From the NCBI GenBank assembly GCA_026125585.1, contig JAHCLD010000003.1:1-35669 (forward strand): DNA of 35,669 nucleotides, written 5' to 3'. The notes under the pieces are model-generated. The model was not told the DNA's origin. It searched no databases and saw only the letters and a program-made list of their open reading frames with translations. This document shows positions 1 to 8,245 of the stretch, piece after piece (position 1 is the stretch's first letter; every line of letters starts with the position of its first letter). Source of the stretch: Burkholderiales bacterium (GTDB lineage: Bacteria; Pseudomonadota; Gammaproteobacteria; Burkholderiales; SG8-41). A program made the position numbers and the translations under genes.

Positions 1-1543
1 CTTTTTCCCCTTTCCTCTTCCCGCCCGATTTGCCGCCGCGCTTCCTGCCCGGCCTTCCGATGCGCGCCAGCGCCGCCTCCACCGCATCGGCCAGCGTGTG
101 CAGCACCTTGATCCGCGCGTACTGCTTGTTGTTGGCCTCGACCAGCGTCCACGGCGCGCCGCCGGTCGACGTGCGGTCGACCATGTCGCAGACCGCGCGC
201 TCGTAGGCATCCCATTTCTTCCGGTTGCGCCAGTCCTCCGGAGTGATCTTGAAGCGCTTGAAGGACACCTGCTCGCGCTCCCTGAAACGCCGGTACTGCT
301 CTTCCTTGCCGATCGCCAGCCAGAACTTCACGACCAGGACGTCGTGCTGCCCGAGCTGCTGTTCGAAATCGTTGATCTCGGCATAGGCGCGCATCCAGTC
401 CGCCTCGGCGCAGAAACCTTCGACACGCTCGACCAGCACGCGCCCGTACCAGGAACGGTCGAAGATCAGCAGGCGGCCGCGCCGCGGCAGATGGCGCCAG
501 AAACGCCAGAGATAGGGTTTCGCCCGTTCCTCCTCGCCGGGGGCGGCGACGGAAACGGTCTGGTAACTGCGGGCATCCAAAGCGCGGGTCACACGGCGGA
601 TCGCGCCGCCCTTGCCGGCGGCATCGTTGCCCTCGAACACCGCGACCACCGCCATCTGTTTCATGCGCGGGTCGCGGAACAGCAGGTTCAGCCGCCCCTG
701 CTGCTTTTCCAGTTCCTGCTGGTAGGCCTTCTTCGGCAGCGCCCGGTCGAGATTCAATGCGCGGATCACGTTCAGCCGGCCGACGTCCGGCAACAGCGGC
801 GGACTGCGGTCCGGCGGATGCCTTGCCGCCTTTTCATCCAGCCGTTCGCGCAGCGCCGCCAGCAGCGTGCGTCCGACCGTCAGGCTGCGGTAGTGCGGAT
901 CGGCGCCCGCCACCACCAGCCACGGCGCCTCGCCGGTGCTGGTCCTGCGCACGAAGGGCTCGCAGACGCCGATGTAGTCGTCATACTGCCCGAAAAGATC
1001 CCAGTCCTTCCGGGACACGCGCCAGCGCGTGGCCGGATCGGCCTCGAGTTCGCGCAGCCGTTTTTTCTGCTGCGCCTTCGACAGGTGGAACCAGAACTTG
1101 AGCAACAGCACGCCCTCGTCGACCAGCATGCGCTCGAGCCGCAGGATCTCCCCGATATGCGATTCGAACTGTCCGGCGCCGATGCGCCGGGCGACGCGGT
1201 CGACGATGGGCCGGGTGTGCCAGCCGCCGAAAAAGATGCCGATCTTGCCTTTCGGCGGCAACGCCCGCCAGTAACGCCAGAGGCGGGGCCGTTCGCTTTC
1301 CTCGTCGGAGGGTTCGGCGAATCCGCTGACTTCGATATGCCGCGGATCCATCCATTCGTTGAGCAGGTTGACCGTCTCACCCTTGCCCGCGCCTTCGACC
1401 CCGGCGATCAGGATCAGCACGGAAAAGCGCCCGTTCTGCTTCAGGTCGTACTGCGCATTGAGCAGGGCTTCGCGCAGCTTCGGCTCCGCGCGGCGATAGG
1501 CCGTCTTGTCGACGCGATGGGCCAGGCTGGCCGATTCGAACAT
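1..1543 (-). CDS. pap: Polyphosphate:AMP phosphotransferase, double PPK2 domain; 3' end runs off the window
   Basis: Predicted cytoplasmic kinase of the PPK2 family that moves phosphate from polyphosphate to AMP. Two tandem PPK2 domains are visible in 514 codons. The first has a P-loop GVEGAGKGE at residues 48-56. The second has GNDAAGKGG near residue 305, followed by an FDRSWYGR motif. Fused two-domain proteins of about 500 residues are the AMP-phosphorylating class of PPK2. The start is the ATG at 1543, 8 bp after the sixA stop, with only a weak GGCGG ribosome site, so translation may be coupled to sixA. The frame is still open at base 1. The last visible 20 or so residues are a Lys/Arg/Gly tail of low complexity, so the true C-terminus is not seen. 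Last gene of the ppk1 operon. Confidence 0.9.
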   Translation of the reverse strand, partial: MFESASLAHRVDKTAYRRAEPKLREALLNAQYDLKQNGRFSVLILIAGVEGAGKGETVNLLNEWMDPRHIEVSGFAEPSDEESERPRLWRYWRALPPKGKIGIFFGGWHTRPIVDRVARRIGAGQFESHIGEILRLERMLVDEGVLLLKFWFHLSKAQQKKRLRELEADPATRWRVSRKDWDLFGQYDDYIGVCEPFVRRTSTGEAPWLVVAGADPHYRSLTVGRTLLAALRERLDEKAARHPPDRSPPLLPDVGRLNVIRALNLDRALPKKAYQQELEKQQGRLNLLFRDPRMKQMAVVAVFEGNDAAGKGGAIRRVTRALDARSYQTVSVAAPGEEERAKPYLWRFWRHLPRRGRLLIFDRSWYGRVLVERVEGFCAEADWMRAYAEINDFEQQLGQHDVLVVKFWLAIGKEEQYRRFREREQVSFKRFKITPEDWRNRKKWDAYERAVCDMVDRTSTGGAPWTLVEANNKQYARIKVLHTLADAVEAALARIGRPGRKRGGKSGGKRKGEK

Positions 1544-1551
1544 GCCGCCGC

Positions 1552-1992
1552 CTAGAGAATGCCGGGGGCGAGCATCGCGCGCACCTCGACATCGCTGCCG
1601 TCGTCGCCGGCCAGCCACCAGATCGCGCCCTTCTTCAGGCTCCAGGCCGAGGCCTCGCCGGTCAGCGCCAGCGCCGCCGCCGCGCCCAGCGTCGGCTGGT
1701 GGCCGACAACGACAACCGCGCCGGAACCGCCGGGCCAGCCCGCCGCCTTGAGCAGGCCCTGCGGCGTGGCCGCGGTGGACAGCGCCTTTTCGATCCGCGG
1801 ATCGCCCAGCGCCGCCGCCGTCTCTCTCGCGCGCGCGGCCGGGCTGCAGATGAGCCGGTAATCCGCGGGCAGGCGCCCGGCGAGCCAGGCCGCCATCTTT
1901 TTCGCCTGCCGGCGCCCTTTCGCGGTCAGCCGCCGCGTCTCGTCCGGCACGCCATCCTCGGCATCCGCATGCCGCCACAGAATCAGGTCCAT
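1552..1992 (-). CDS. sixA: SixA-type phosphohistidine phosphatase (histidine phosphatase superfamily)
   Basis: Small (146 aa) cytoplasmic member of the phosphoglycerate-mutase-like histidine phosphatase superfamily. The N-terminus MDLILWRHADAED carries the RHA variant of the catalytic RHG motif, with the nucleophile at His8, the same place as in E. coli Six[11 protein letters not shown] in the middle and GHQPTLG in the second half are the other superfamily signatures. The ATG at 1992 is preferred over an in-frame ATG at 2037 because it is preceded by CGGGAGTG at good spacing and puts the RH motif at the usual position. It begins 2 bp after the stop of the CYTH-CHAD gene. SixA removes phosphate from phosphohistidine proteins; its place among polyphosphate genes suggests a different or additional target, which is inference. 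Confidence 0.85.
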   Translation of the reverse strand: MDLILWRHADAEDGVPDETRRLTAKGRRQAKKMAAWLAGRLPADYRLICSPAARARETAAALGDPRIEKALSTAATPQGLLKAAGWPGGSGAVVVVGHQPTLGAAAALALTGEASAWSLKKGAIWWLAGDDGSDVEVRAMLAPGIL

Positions 1993-1994
1993 GT

Positions 1995-3551
1995 TCACTC
2001 CCGCCAGGGTTGCGGCGCCGCGCGGAAACGCCGCCATGCCGCCTGCAGCACAGCGCGCTCGCCGGCCGCGCGGGCTTCACACCAGCCGATGACGATACCC
2101 GCCGAGGCCTGCGCCGCGCGTCCGCCGGAAACCGCGGCGCCGCCGAGCAGCGATTCCACGCTTGCGGCATCGTTGATGCGCCCCAGTATATCCTGCAGCC
2201 GCACCAGATGATCCCGCAGCGCCGCCATGCGGCGCGGCGAAAACAGTACGCTGAAAAACTCCACCGCATAACGCAGCTGCTTGACCGCAATGCGCAGCCG
2301 GTGCAATTCCGCGCTGCTGCATTGCTCCAAATGGCGTCCGCGCCTGAGCACCCGCGCATGCCATGCGGCAAGAATCTTCGCGGCGCTGCCGCGGACGGGC
2401 CGTCGCCACGCGGCCTGACCGGGCCCGTCGCCGAGCCGGGCCAGCCACTGGCCCAGCACCAGCATTGATTCATTATAAGTATTTGTTTTTATTGATGTTT
2501 TTAATTTTCTTCGGGCCAGTGCCCGCTGCCGTGCACAGGCCGCGAAAAACGCCGGCGACAGCCGCTCCGCCGGCAACATCGTGGCGATTGCCGGCAGGGT
2601 TTCGGTGACCAGCACATCCCAGTCGCGCGCCGGCCCGAGATCGGCAGCGATGGCGCGCAGCGCCCCGGCCGGCGGCGTCGCCGCTTCGCCCAGCAAATCG
2701 CGGAACAGCCGGAACGCCGAGCGCAGCCGGCGGATGCCGACGCGCATCTGGTGCAGGTATTCCGGATCATCGCCGTGGATGACGCCGTGTTCGTTGGCCT
2801 GCGCCTGCGCCAGGGCGTTGCCGGCGATCGCGCAAAACGCCTCGCCGGTGCTCATCGAGCGATCAAGCACCGGCGCGACCGCCTTCGCCGGCGGCATGTC
2901 GCTTCCCCGGAACAGCGCATAGCCCCGCTGCGCCTTCGACCGGTGCTCCAGCGTCAGCGGCAGCTGCGCCGCCAGCCGCAGGGCCAGGTCGAACAGGGCC
3001 GTCACCGGCCCGCGTTTCAGTTCCAGCTCGATTTCGCAGACGGCTTCGCGGCGCCTGCCGCTGCGTACCGTTCCGCGGTCGATCGCCGCCTCGATCAGCA
3101 CACCCGGCGCCGGCTCCAGCAGACACGGCGAGCGGGTGATCGCGGTATGGAACACCGGCGTCACGGCTTCCGCCACCTTGCGTGACCGCAGGACCCGGGT
3201 CACGGCGTGGCGCGGCAATCCGGACAGATCCGGTCGCGGGTCCGTCAGCGGGATTTCGATTTCCAGGCGGCGATGCACGCCCGACGCGGCGGATCCGCCG
3301 CCCTTGACCGTCTGCACCCAGCGGCCGCCTTCGCGCCGCACGCGCAATGCGATCCGCCGCCGCCACAGATCCAGAGCGGGCGTGTCGTAATACGTGGCCG
3401 CCAGCCGCCGGCCGGCGGTGCGGCGCACCCCCGGCAGCAGCGGCGACGCCAGCACGTCGCGCAGGCGCGACGGCGGAAACCGCAGCTTGAGTTCGACCTC
3501 GGTCGCCGCCGCGGCATCGGCCTTCTGCTGCCGGCGGCGGCCGCGGTTCAT
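1995..3551 (-). CDS. CYTH-CHAD domain protein, probable inorganic triphosphatase / polyphosphate-binding protein
   Basis: 518 aa protein with an N-terminal CYTH domain (about residues 17-215) and a C-terminal all-helical CHAD domain (about 225-505). The CYTH signature ExExK is present as E18, E20 and K22, followed by the expected alternating Arg/Lys/Glu strands of the triphosphate tunnel. CHAD domains bind polyphosphate and are rich in His, Arg and Lys, as here. E. coli YgiF has the same two-domain architecture and hydrolyses tripolyphosphate. The ATG overlaps the ppk1 stop by 4 bp (ATGA), so the two are probably translationally coupled. A short AT-rich patch near 2465-2515 is out of character with the rest of the gene. 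The domain calls are secure; the exact substrate is not. Confidence 0.88.
   Translation of the reverse strand: MNRGRRRQQKADAAAATEVELKLRFPPSRLRDVLASPLLPGVRRTAGRRLAATYYDTPALDLWRRRIALRVRREGGRWVQTVKGGGSAASGVHRRLEIEIPLTDPRPDLSGLPRHAVTRVLRSRKVAEAVTPVFHTAITRSPCLLEPAPGVLIEAAIDRGTVRSGRRREAVCEIELELKRGPVTALFDLALRLAAQLPLTLEHRSKAQRGYALFRGSDMPPAKAVAPVLDRSMSTGEAFCAIAGNALAQAQANEHGVIHGDDPEYLHQMRVGIRRLRSAFRLFRDLLGEAATPPAGALRAIAADLGPARDWDVLVTETLPAIATMLPAERLSPAFFAACARQRALARRKLKTSIKTNTYNESMLVLGQWLARLGDGPGQAAWRRPVRGSAAKILAAWHARVLRRGRHLEQCSSAELHRLRIAVKQLRYAVEFFSVLFSPRRMAALRDHLVRLQDILGRINDAASVESLLGGAAVSGGRAAQASAGIVIGWCEARAAGERAVLQAAWRRFRAAPQPWRE
2472..2477 (-). promoter_or_regulatory. Candidate internal -10 element inside the CYTH-CHAD gene
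   Basis: On the minus strand this reads TATAAT, a perfect sigma-70 -10 hexamer, inside about 50 bp of AT-rich DNA in an otherwise very GC-rich gene. It faces sixA and pap. No good -35 hexamer sits at 16-18 bp spacing, so this is only a candidate secondary promoter. Confidence 0.25.
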
Positions 3552-5659
3552 GCGCCGGTCTTGCGGGTCAACAAGTCGAGCAGCGATTCCTGGGCGAAGA
3601 CCGGCTTGCCACGGCCCGGAACGCGGCAGGCGTACTGGCCGTCCTCTCCCATCAGCCAGGCCTGGGTGTTGTCCTCGAGGTAGGCCTGCAGGCCTTCGCC
3701 GATCACCCGCCGCTTGAGTTCGGGATCAAGCACCGGAAAACACACCTCGACGCGCCCGAAAAAATTGCGGTCCATCCAGTCGGCGCTCGACAGGTAGACG
3801 TCCTCGGCGCCGTCGTTGTAGAAATAGAACACCCGGGTATGCTCGAGAAAGCGGCCGATCACCGAGCGCACGCGGATGTTGTCCGAGAAACCGGCGACGC
3901 CGGGGCGCAGCGCGCAGACGCCGCGCACGATCAGGTCGATCTGCACGCCGGCCTTCGACGCCTCGTACAGCGCGCCGACCACCTCGGCCTCGAGCAGCGA
4001 ATTCATCTTGGCAATGATCTGCCCCTTGCGGCCGGAGCGGGCGATCGCCGTCTCGTTCTCGATCGCGCGCATCATCTCCTTGTGCAGCGTGAACGGCGAC
4101 TGGCGCAGGTGACGCAGCTTCGTCGCGCGGCCCAGCCCGGTGAGCTGCATGAACACGTCGGCGACGTCGTTGCCGATTTCCTCGTGGCAGGTGAACAGCC
4201 CGAAATCGGTGTAGAGGCGCGCCGTGCGCGGATGGTAGTTGCCGGTGGACAGGTGCACGTAGCGGCGCAGCCCCTCGGCCTCGCGCCGCACCACCATCAG
4301 CATTTTCGCGTGGGTCTTGTGGCCGACGACGCCGTAGACGACGTGGGCACCCGCCTCCTCCAGCCGCTGCGCCCAGTTGATGTTCGCCTCCTCGTCGAAG
4401 CGCGCCATCAGCTCCAGCACCACGGTCACTTCCTTGCCGCTGCGCGCCGCGCTGATCAGCTCTTCCATCAGCTCCGATTCGGCGCCGGTGCGGTACACCG
4501 TCATCTTGATCGCCGCCACCGCCGGATCGCGCGCGGCCTGCTGCAGGAACACGAGCACCGGCTGGAACGACTGGTAGGGATGATGCAGCAGGATGTCGCG
4601 CGCGCGGATCGCGTCGAACATGCTCCCCGGCTGGTCGAGGCGTTCCGGCATGCCGGGCCGGAACTGCGGAAACTTCAGTTCCGGCCGGTCGACCCAGTCG
4701 GGCACGCTGATGACCCGGGCGAGATTGACCGGACCGTCGACGCGGTAGAGATCCTCCTCGTCGAGCTTGAACTGGGTCAGCAGGAAGTTCGAGATGTGCT
4801 GCGGACAGCTGTCGGCGACCTCGAGGCGCACCTCGTCGCCGAAATGCCGGTGCGGCAGTTCGCCGCGCAGCGCGGTGCGCAGATCCTTGACCTCCTCCTC
4901 GTCGACGAACAGGTCGCTGTTGCGCGTCAGCCGGAACTGGTAGCAGCCGAGCACCTTCATGCCGGTGAACAGTTCGCCGACGTATTCGTGCAGCACCGAG
5001 GACAGGAACACGAAATCGTATTCGGCACCGGCGACGTCCTGCGGCAGGCGGATCACCCGCGGCAGTACGCGCGGCGCCTGCACGATGGCGATGCCGGAAT
5101 TGCGGCCGAAGGCGTCCTTGCCCTCGAGCTCGACGGCGAAATTCAGGCTCTTGTTGAGCACCCGCGGGAACGGATGCGCCGGATCGAGGCCGATCGGCGT
5201 CAGCACCGGCATCACTTCGCGCAGGAAATAGCCGCGCGTCCACTCGGCCTGCTGCGGCGTCAGGCCGCTGCGCCGCAGGAAGCGGATGCCCTCGCTTTCG
5301 AGCCCGGGCAGGATTTCCTCGTTGAGTAGCCGGTACTGGCGCGCGACAAGCTCATGGGCCTCCTGCGCGACCTGGCGGTAGACTTGGTCGGCGCGCAACT
5401 GGTCCGGGTACACCGGCGCCGAGCCGGCTTCGATCTCGGCCTGCAGGCCGGCAACGCGAATCTCGAAAAACTCGTCGAGGTTGCTGCTGACGATGCACAG
5501 GAAACGGAGACGTTCGAGCAGCGGGCAGGCGCGGTTCTCGGCCTGCGCCAGCACCCGGCGGTTGAACGACAGCAGTCCGAGTTCGCGGTTGAGATAGAAC
5601 TCCGGCGCAAACCTGGCCTTGCCCGGCGAGCGCCGCGGGCGGCGGACCGCGGCGTTCAT
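3548..5659 (-). CDS. ppk1: Polyphosphate kinase 1
   Basis: 703 aa, full length for PPK1, which reversibly makes polyphosphate from ATP. The N domain begins with the typical YLNRELGLLSFNRRVL motif (residues 22-37), followed by the SSNLDEFFEIR motif. The two histidines needed for catalysis are at H450 (in KTHAKM) and H607 (in FLEHTRV). Their spacing of 157 residues is the same as H435 and H592 of the E. coli enzyme. The acceptor-site motif HLSTGNYHPRTARLYTD lies between them. Its stop overlaps the start of the CYTH-CHAD gene (ATGA), making it the first gene of a four-gene polyphosphate cassette. The start has no clear ribosome site, and a perfect hairpin lies just upstream. No exopolyphosphatase (ppx) is present in the window. 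Confidence 0.97.
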   Translation of the reverse strand: MNAAVRRPRRSPGKARFAPEFYLNRELGLLSFNRRVLAQAENRACPLLERLRFLCIVSSNLDEFFEIRVAGLQAEIEAGSAPVYPDQLRADQVYRQVAQEAHELVARQYRLLNEEILPGLESEGIRFLRRSGLTPQQAEWTRGYFLREVMPVLTPIGLDPAHPFPRVLNKSLNFAVELEGKDAFGRNSGIAIVQAPRVLPRVIRLPQDVAGAEYDFVFLSSVLHEYVGELFTGMKVLGCYQFRLTRNSDLFVDEEEVKDLRTALRGELPHRHFGDEVRLEVADSCPQHISNFLLTQFKLDEEDLYRVDGPVNLARVISVPDWVDRPELKFPQFRPGMPERLDQPGSMFDAIRARDILLHHPYQSFQPVLVFLQQAARDPAVAAIKMTVYRTGAESELMEELISAARSGKEVTVVLELMARFDEEANINWAQRLEEAGAHVVYGVVGHKTHAKMLMVVRREAEGLRRYVHLSTGNYHPRTARLYTDFGLFTCHEEIGNDVADVFMQLTGLGRATKLRHLRQSPFTLHKEMMRAIENETAIARSGRKGQIIAKMNSLLEAEVVGALYEASKAGVQIDLIVRGVCALRPGVAGFSDNIRVRSVIGRFLEHTRVFYFYNDGAEDVYLSSADWMDRNFFGRVEVCFPVLDPELKRRVIGEGLQAYLEDNTQAWLMGEDGQYACRVPGRGKPVFAQESLLDLLTRKTGA

Positions 5660-5668
5660 CGCAGACAG

Positions 5669-5687
5669 GTCCCGGCGATGCCGGGAC
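5669..5687 (-). promoter_or_regulatory. Perfect hairpin in the ppk1 leader
   Basis: The arms GTCCCGGC and GCCGGGAC form an 8-bp stem with a 3-base loop, 9 bp upstream of the ppk1 start and 8 bp downstream of the yggX stop. No U-tract follows, so it is not a classical terminator. It could act on ppk1 translation or on transcript stability. Confidence 0.4.
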
Positions 5688-5695
5688 GGACGGCG

Positions 5696-5971
5696 TCACC
5701 CCCCCGAAGGCGGGACGTAGCCGGCCGCGGTGTCCGCACCGCCGCCGAAAAAATGCCGTTCCATCTGCTGCGCAAGATAATCACGGGCCTTTTTGTCCGC
5801 AAGATTGAGGCGGTTTTCGTTGACCAGCATTTTCTGCTGTTCCAGCCACTGCTTCCACGCTTCCTTCGACACATTGTCGAATATCCGCCGGCCGAGTTCC
5901 CCCGGATAGGGCGGGAAATCCAGGCCTTCGGCCTCGCGCTTGAGTTTTACGCACTGCACCTGGCGTGCCAT
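5696..5971 (-). CDS. yggX: Probable Fe(2+)-trafficking protein YggX
   Basis: Small cytoplasmic protein of 91 aa, the usual size for YggX, which is linked to iron handling and protection of iron-sulfur clusters from oxidants. The conserved Cys7 lies in VQCVKL. The family signatures [11 protein letters not shown] and the [19 protein letters not shown] run follow, and the C-terminus ends in the variable FFGGG tail. The start at 5971 is chosen because GGAGG lies 7 bases upstream. An ATG at 5986 in the same frame lacks support. It follows argA on the same strand with a 75-bp gap and precedes ppk1 by 36 bp, so read-through into the polyphosphate operon is possible. Confidence 0.93.
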   Translation of the reverse strand: MARQVQCVKLKREAEGLDFPPYPGELGRRIFDNVSKEAWKQWLEQQKMLVNENRLNLADKKARDYLAQQMERHFFGGGADTAAGYVPPSGG

Positions 5972-6020
5972 GTCATGCCTCCACAATAAGACTTTAATGT
6001 TACGGATTTGTTGCGACGGA

Positions 6021-6039
6021 CCGGGGCATGGCGCCCCGG
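6021..6039 (-). terminator. Candidate hairpin after argA
   Basis: Arms CCGGGGC and GCCCCGG separated by 5 bases, starting 7 bp past the argA stop. There is no downstream U-run, so if it ends transcription it is not a canonical intrinsic terminator. It may only be a stabilising 3' hairpin. Confidence 0.3.
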
Positions 6040-6046
6040 GGGTCCG

Positions 6047-7432
6047 TCACAGCCGCTTGATCAGCACCACTGACCGGCGCTGGTAGTTGTAAAGTTCCTT
6101 CTTTTTCTGCGGCAGCGTGCTGACGTCGGTTTCGGTAAAGCCGCGCTCGACGAACCAGTGCTCGGCCCGGGTGGTCAGCACGAACAGCTGCTTCAGCCGC
6201 AGGCCGCGGGCGCGTTTTTCGATGGCCGCCAGCAGGCGCTCGCCGGCGCCGCGGCGGCGGAATTCCGGATGCACCGCGAGTCCGGCCAGTTCGCCGGACT
6301 TTTCGCCGGAAAAGGGATACAGCGCCGCGCAGCCGACGATCATGCGGTCGTGCTCGAGCACCCAGAAGCGGTCGATTTCCATTTCCAGCAGGTCGCGGTT
6401 GCGCTTGACCAGCAGGCCCGCCTCCTCCAGCGGCTCGATCAGGCCGAGGATGCCGCCGATGTCGTCGATTTTCGCGTGGCGCAGCGTCTCCAGCGGATCC
6501 GGCGTCACCAGCGTGCCGACGCCCTTGCGGGTGAACAGCTCGAGCAGCAGGCTGTCGTCGAGGTGCCCGGAGATCAGGTGCGTCCGGCCCACGCCCTGCT
6601 CGCAGGCGCGCACCGCCGCCGGCAGGTAGAACTGCATTTCCTCGGAGTCGATGCGCCCGCGGGTCAACAGGCTGTTCGCTTCGCGCACCGTCAGCTCGCG
6701 CAGCAGCTCGCCGCGGCGGCCGGTGACGCCCGCGGACTCCATCAGGAAAATCAGCTTGTCCGCCTTCAGCGCCGCCGCAGTTGCCGCGGCGACGTCGCCG
6801 AGCGCGAGATTGAACACCTCGCCGGTCGGCGAATAGCCGAGCGGCGAAATCACCACCAGCTCGTCGTCCTTCAGACGCCGCTCGATCGCCGGCGCGTCGA
6901 TCTTGCGCACTTCGCCGGTATGCATCAAGTCGACGCCGTCGACGACGCCGATCGGCCGCGCGGTGACGAAATTGCCGCTGGCCACGCGGATGTGCGCGCC
7001 GGCCATCGGCGAGTTGGGCAGGCCCATCGACAGCAGCGCCTCGATCTGCACGCGCAACGTGCCGGCGACCTCCATCGCCGCCTCCAGCGCCGCGGCGTCG
7101 GTGATGCGCAGTTTCTCGACAAAACGGCTGCGCAGATTCTGCGCCTTCAGCTTGGCCTCGATCTGTCGCCGCGAGCCGTGCACCAGCACCAACCTGACGC
7201 CCAGCGCGGCGAGCAGGTTCAGGTCGTGGGTCAGGTGGAAAAACCGGCCGTCGGCGACGACTTCGCTGCCGAAAGCAATGACGAACACCTTGCCGCGGAA
7301 GGCGTGGATGTACGGCGCGACCGACTGGAACCAGTCGATGAAGCGGTCCTGCGCCGACAGGCGCGGCCGCGCGCCGCCGCGGCTCTTGGCGGCCTCCTGC
7401 GCGGCGGAAGCGGTGTCTTTATCGGTGGAAAT
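6047..7432 (-). CDS. argA: Amino-acid N-acetyltransferase (N-acetylglutamate synthase), apparent ATT start
   Basis: First enzyme of arginine biosynthesis, acetylating glutamate with acetyl-CoA. It has an N-terminal amino-acid-kinase-like regulatory domain (FVIAFGSEVV, then VLVHGSRRQIEAKL) and a C-terminal GNAT domain (LAGLAVHPEFRRRGAGERLL is the acetyl-CoA loop). The open frame has no ATG, and the only GTG (7288) would cut into the first strand of the kinase-like domain. The residues before it, including FIDWFQSVAPYIHAFRGK, match the conserved family N-terminus, so the real start lies upstream. An ATT at 7432 follows AAGGA by 7 bases and is the best candidate, giving 461 aa. The reading frame is certain; the start codon is inferred. 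Arginine feedback through the kinase-like domain is expected from the family. Confidence 0.9.
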   Translation of the reverse strand: MSTDKDTASAAQEAAKSRGGARPRLSAQDRFIDWFQSVAPYIHAFRGKVFVIAFGSEVVADGRFFHLTHDLNLLAALGVRLVLVHGSRRQIEAKLKAQNLRSRFVEKLRITDAAALEAAMEVAGTLRVQIEALLSMGLPNSPMAGAHIRVASGNFVTARPIGVVDGVDLMHTGEVRKIDAPAIERRLKDDELVVISPLGYSPTGEVFNLALGDVAAATAAALKADKLIFLMESAGVTGRRGELLRELTVREANSLLTRGRIDSEEMQFYLPAAVRACEQGVGRTHLISGHLDDSLLLELFTRKGVGTLVTPDPLETLRHAKIDDIGGILGLIEPLEEAGLLVKRNRDLLEMEIDRFWVLEHDRMIVGCAALYPFSGEKSGELAGLAVHPEFRRRGAGERLLAAIEKRARGLRLKQLFVLTTRAEHWFVERGFTETDVSTLPQKKKELYNYQRRSVVLIKRL

Positions 7433-7495
7433 GGCCCTGTCCTTTCTGTGCTGCGATGATGGTATGCGAGAACCCGCGGCGGTGAAAGCCGCCGC

Positions 7496-8245
7496 TCAGA
7501 AATCCCCCCACAGCGCCTGCAGCGCCGCCAGCAGCGCCACCGCGGCGGTTTCGGTGCGCAGCACGCGCGGGCCCAGCCGCAGCGGCGTAAATCCCGCGCG
7601 CACGGCATCGTCCGCCTCCGTCGGCGCCAGGCCGCCCTCGGGACCGGCCAGCACCGTGATGCCGTCCGCGGGCCGGGACAGATCGCGCAGCCCGGTCGCG
7701 GCGCCCGGCGCGAGCAGCAGGCGCAGTCCGCCAGCCGGCCCGGGCTGCTGCAGCCAGTCGCGCAGCCCCAGCAGCGGTCGCACTTCAGGCACCACGTCGC
7801 GCCCGCATTGCTCGCAGGCCGATACCACGACACCCTGCCAGTGCGCCCGTTTTTTTTCCGCGCGTTCCCCCGACAGGCGCACCACGCAGCGCTCGGCGAG
7901 CAGCGGCTGGATCGCGGTCGCGCCCAGCTCGACGGCCTTCTGTATCGTGTAATCCATGCGCTCGCCGCTGGACACTGCCTGCGCCAGCGTCACCTGCAGC
8001 GGCGACTCTCGGCTGTCGTTGCGGCGGCCGCCGACCAGCACGCTGACCGCACCGCGCGCGCAGCCCGTGATGACCGCATCGTGCGCACCGCCCCGCCCGT
8101 CGAACAGCACGACCGGATCGCCCTCCGCGAGACGCAGCACATGCGCCACGTGATGGGCCTTAGCCGGCGGCAGATGACAACGGCCATGGTCCGGGATCGG
8201 ATCCGGAAAATATATTCTAGTCAATGAGTTAGCGCGGGTCTTCAC
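7496..8245 (-). CDS. rsmE: 16S rRNA (uracil1498-N3)-methyltransferase
   Basis: SPOUT-class RNA methyltransferase that modifies U1498 of 16S rRNA in the assembled small subunit. The N-terminal PUA-like region begins near TRIYFPDP and contains HHVAHVLRL. The C-terminal trefoil knot carries GPEGGLAPTE and LRLGPRVLRTETAA, which form the S-adenosylmethionine pocket. With the GTG start at 8245 the protein is 249 aa, normal for RsmE. No well-spaced ribosome site is visible: AAGG directly abuts the GTG. A TTG at 8224, which would give a shorter N-terminus nearer the family norm, is an alternative. It is divergent from trkA and stops 63 bp before the argA start. Confidence 0.9.
   Translation of the reverse strand: MKTRANSLTRIYFPDPIPDHGRCHLPPAKAHHVAHVLRLAEGDPVVLFDGRGGAHDAVITGCARGAVSVLVGGRRNDSRESPLQVTLAQAVSSGERMDYTIQKAVELGATAIQPLLAERCVVRLSGERAEKKRAHWQGVVVSACEQCGRDVVPEVRPLLGLRDWLQQPGPAGGLRLLLAPGAATGLRDLSRPADGITVLAGPEGGLAPTEADDAVRAGFTPLRLGPRVLRTETAAVALLAALQALWGDF

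Noticed and set aside
98-1555. Long plus-strand open frame of 485 codons opposite the PPK2 gene
   Set aside because: Its translation has no recognisable domain and is the antisense of a clear PPK2 double-domain protein; long antisense frames are expected in high-GC DNA.
6047-7288. argA starting at the GTG at 7288
   Set aside because: This start would delete conserved N-terminal residues and the first strand of the kinase-like domain.
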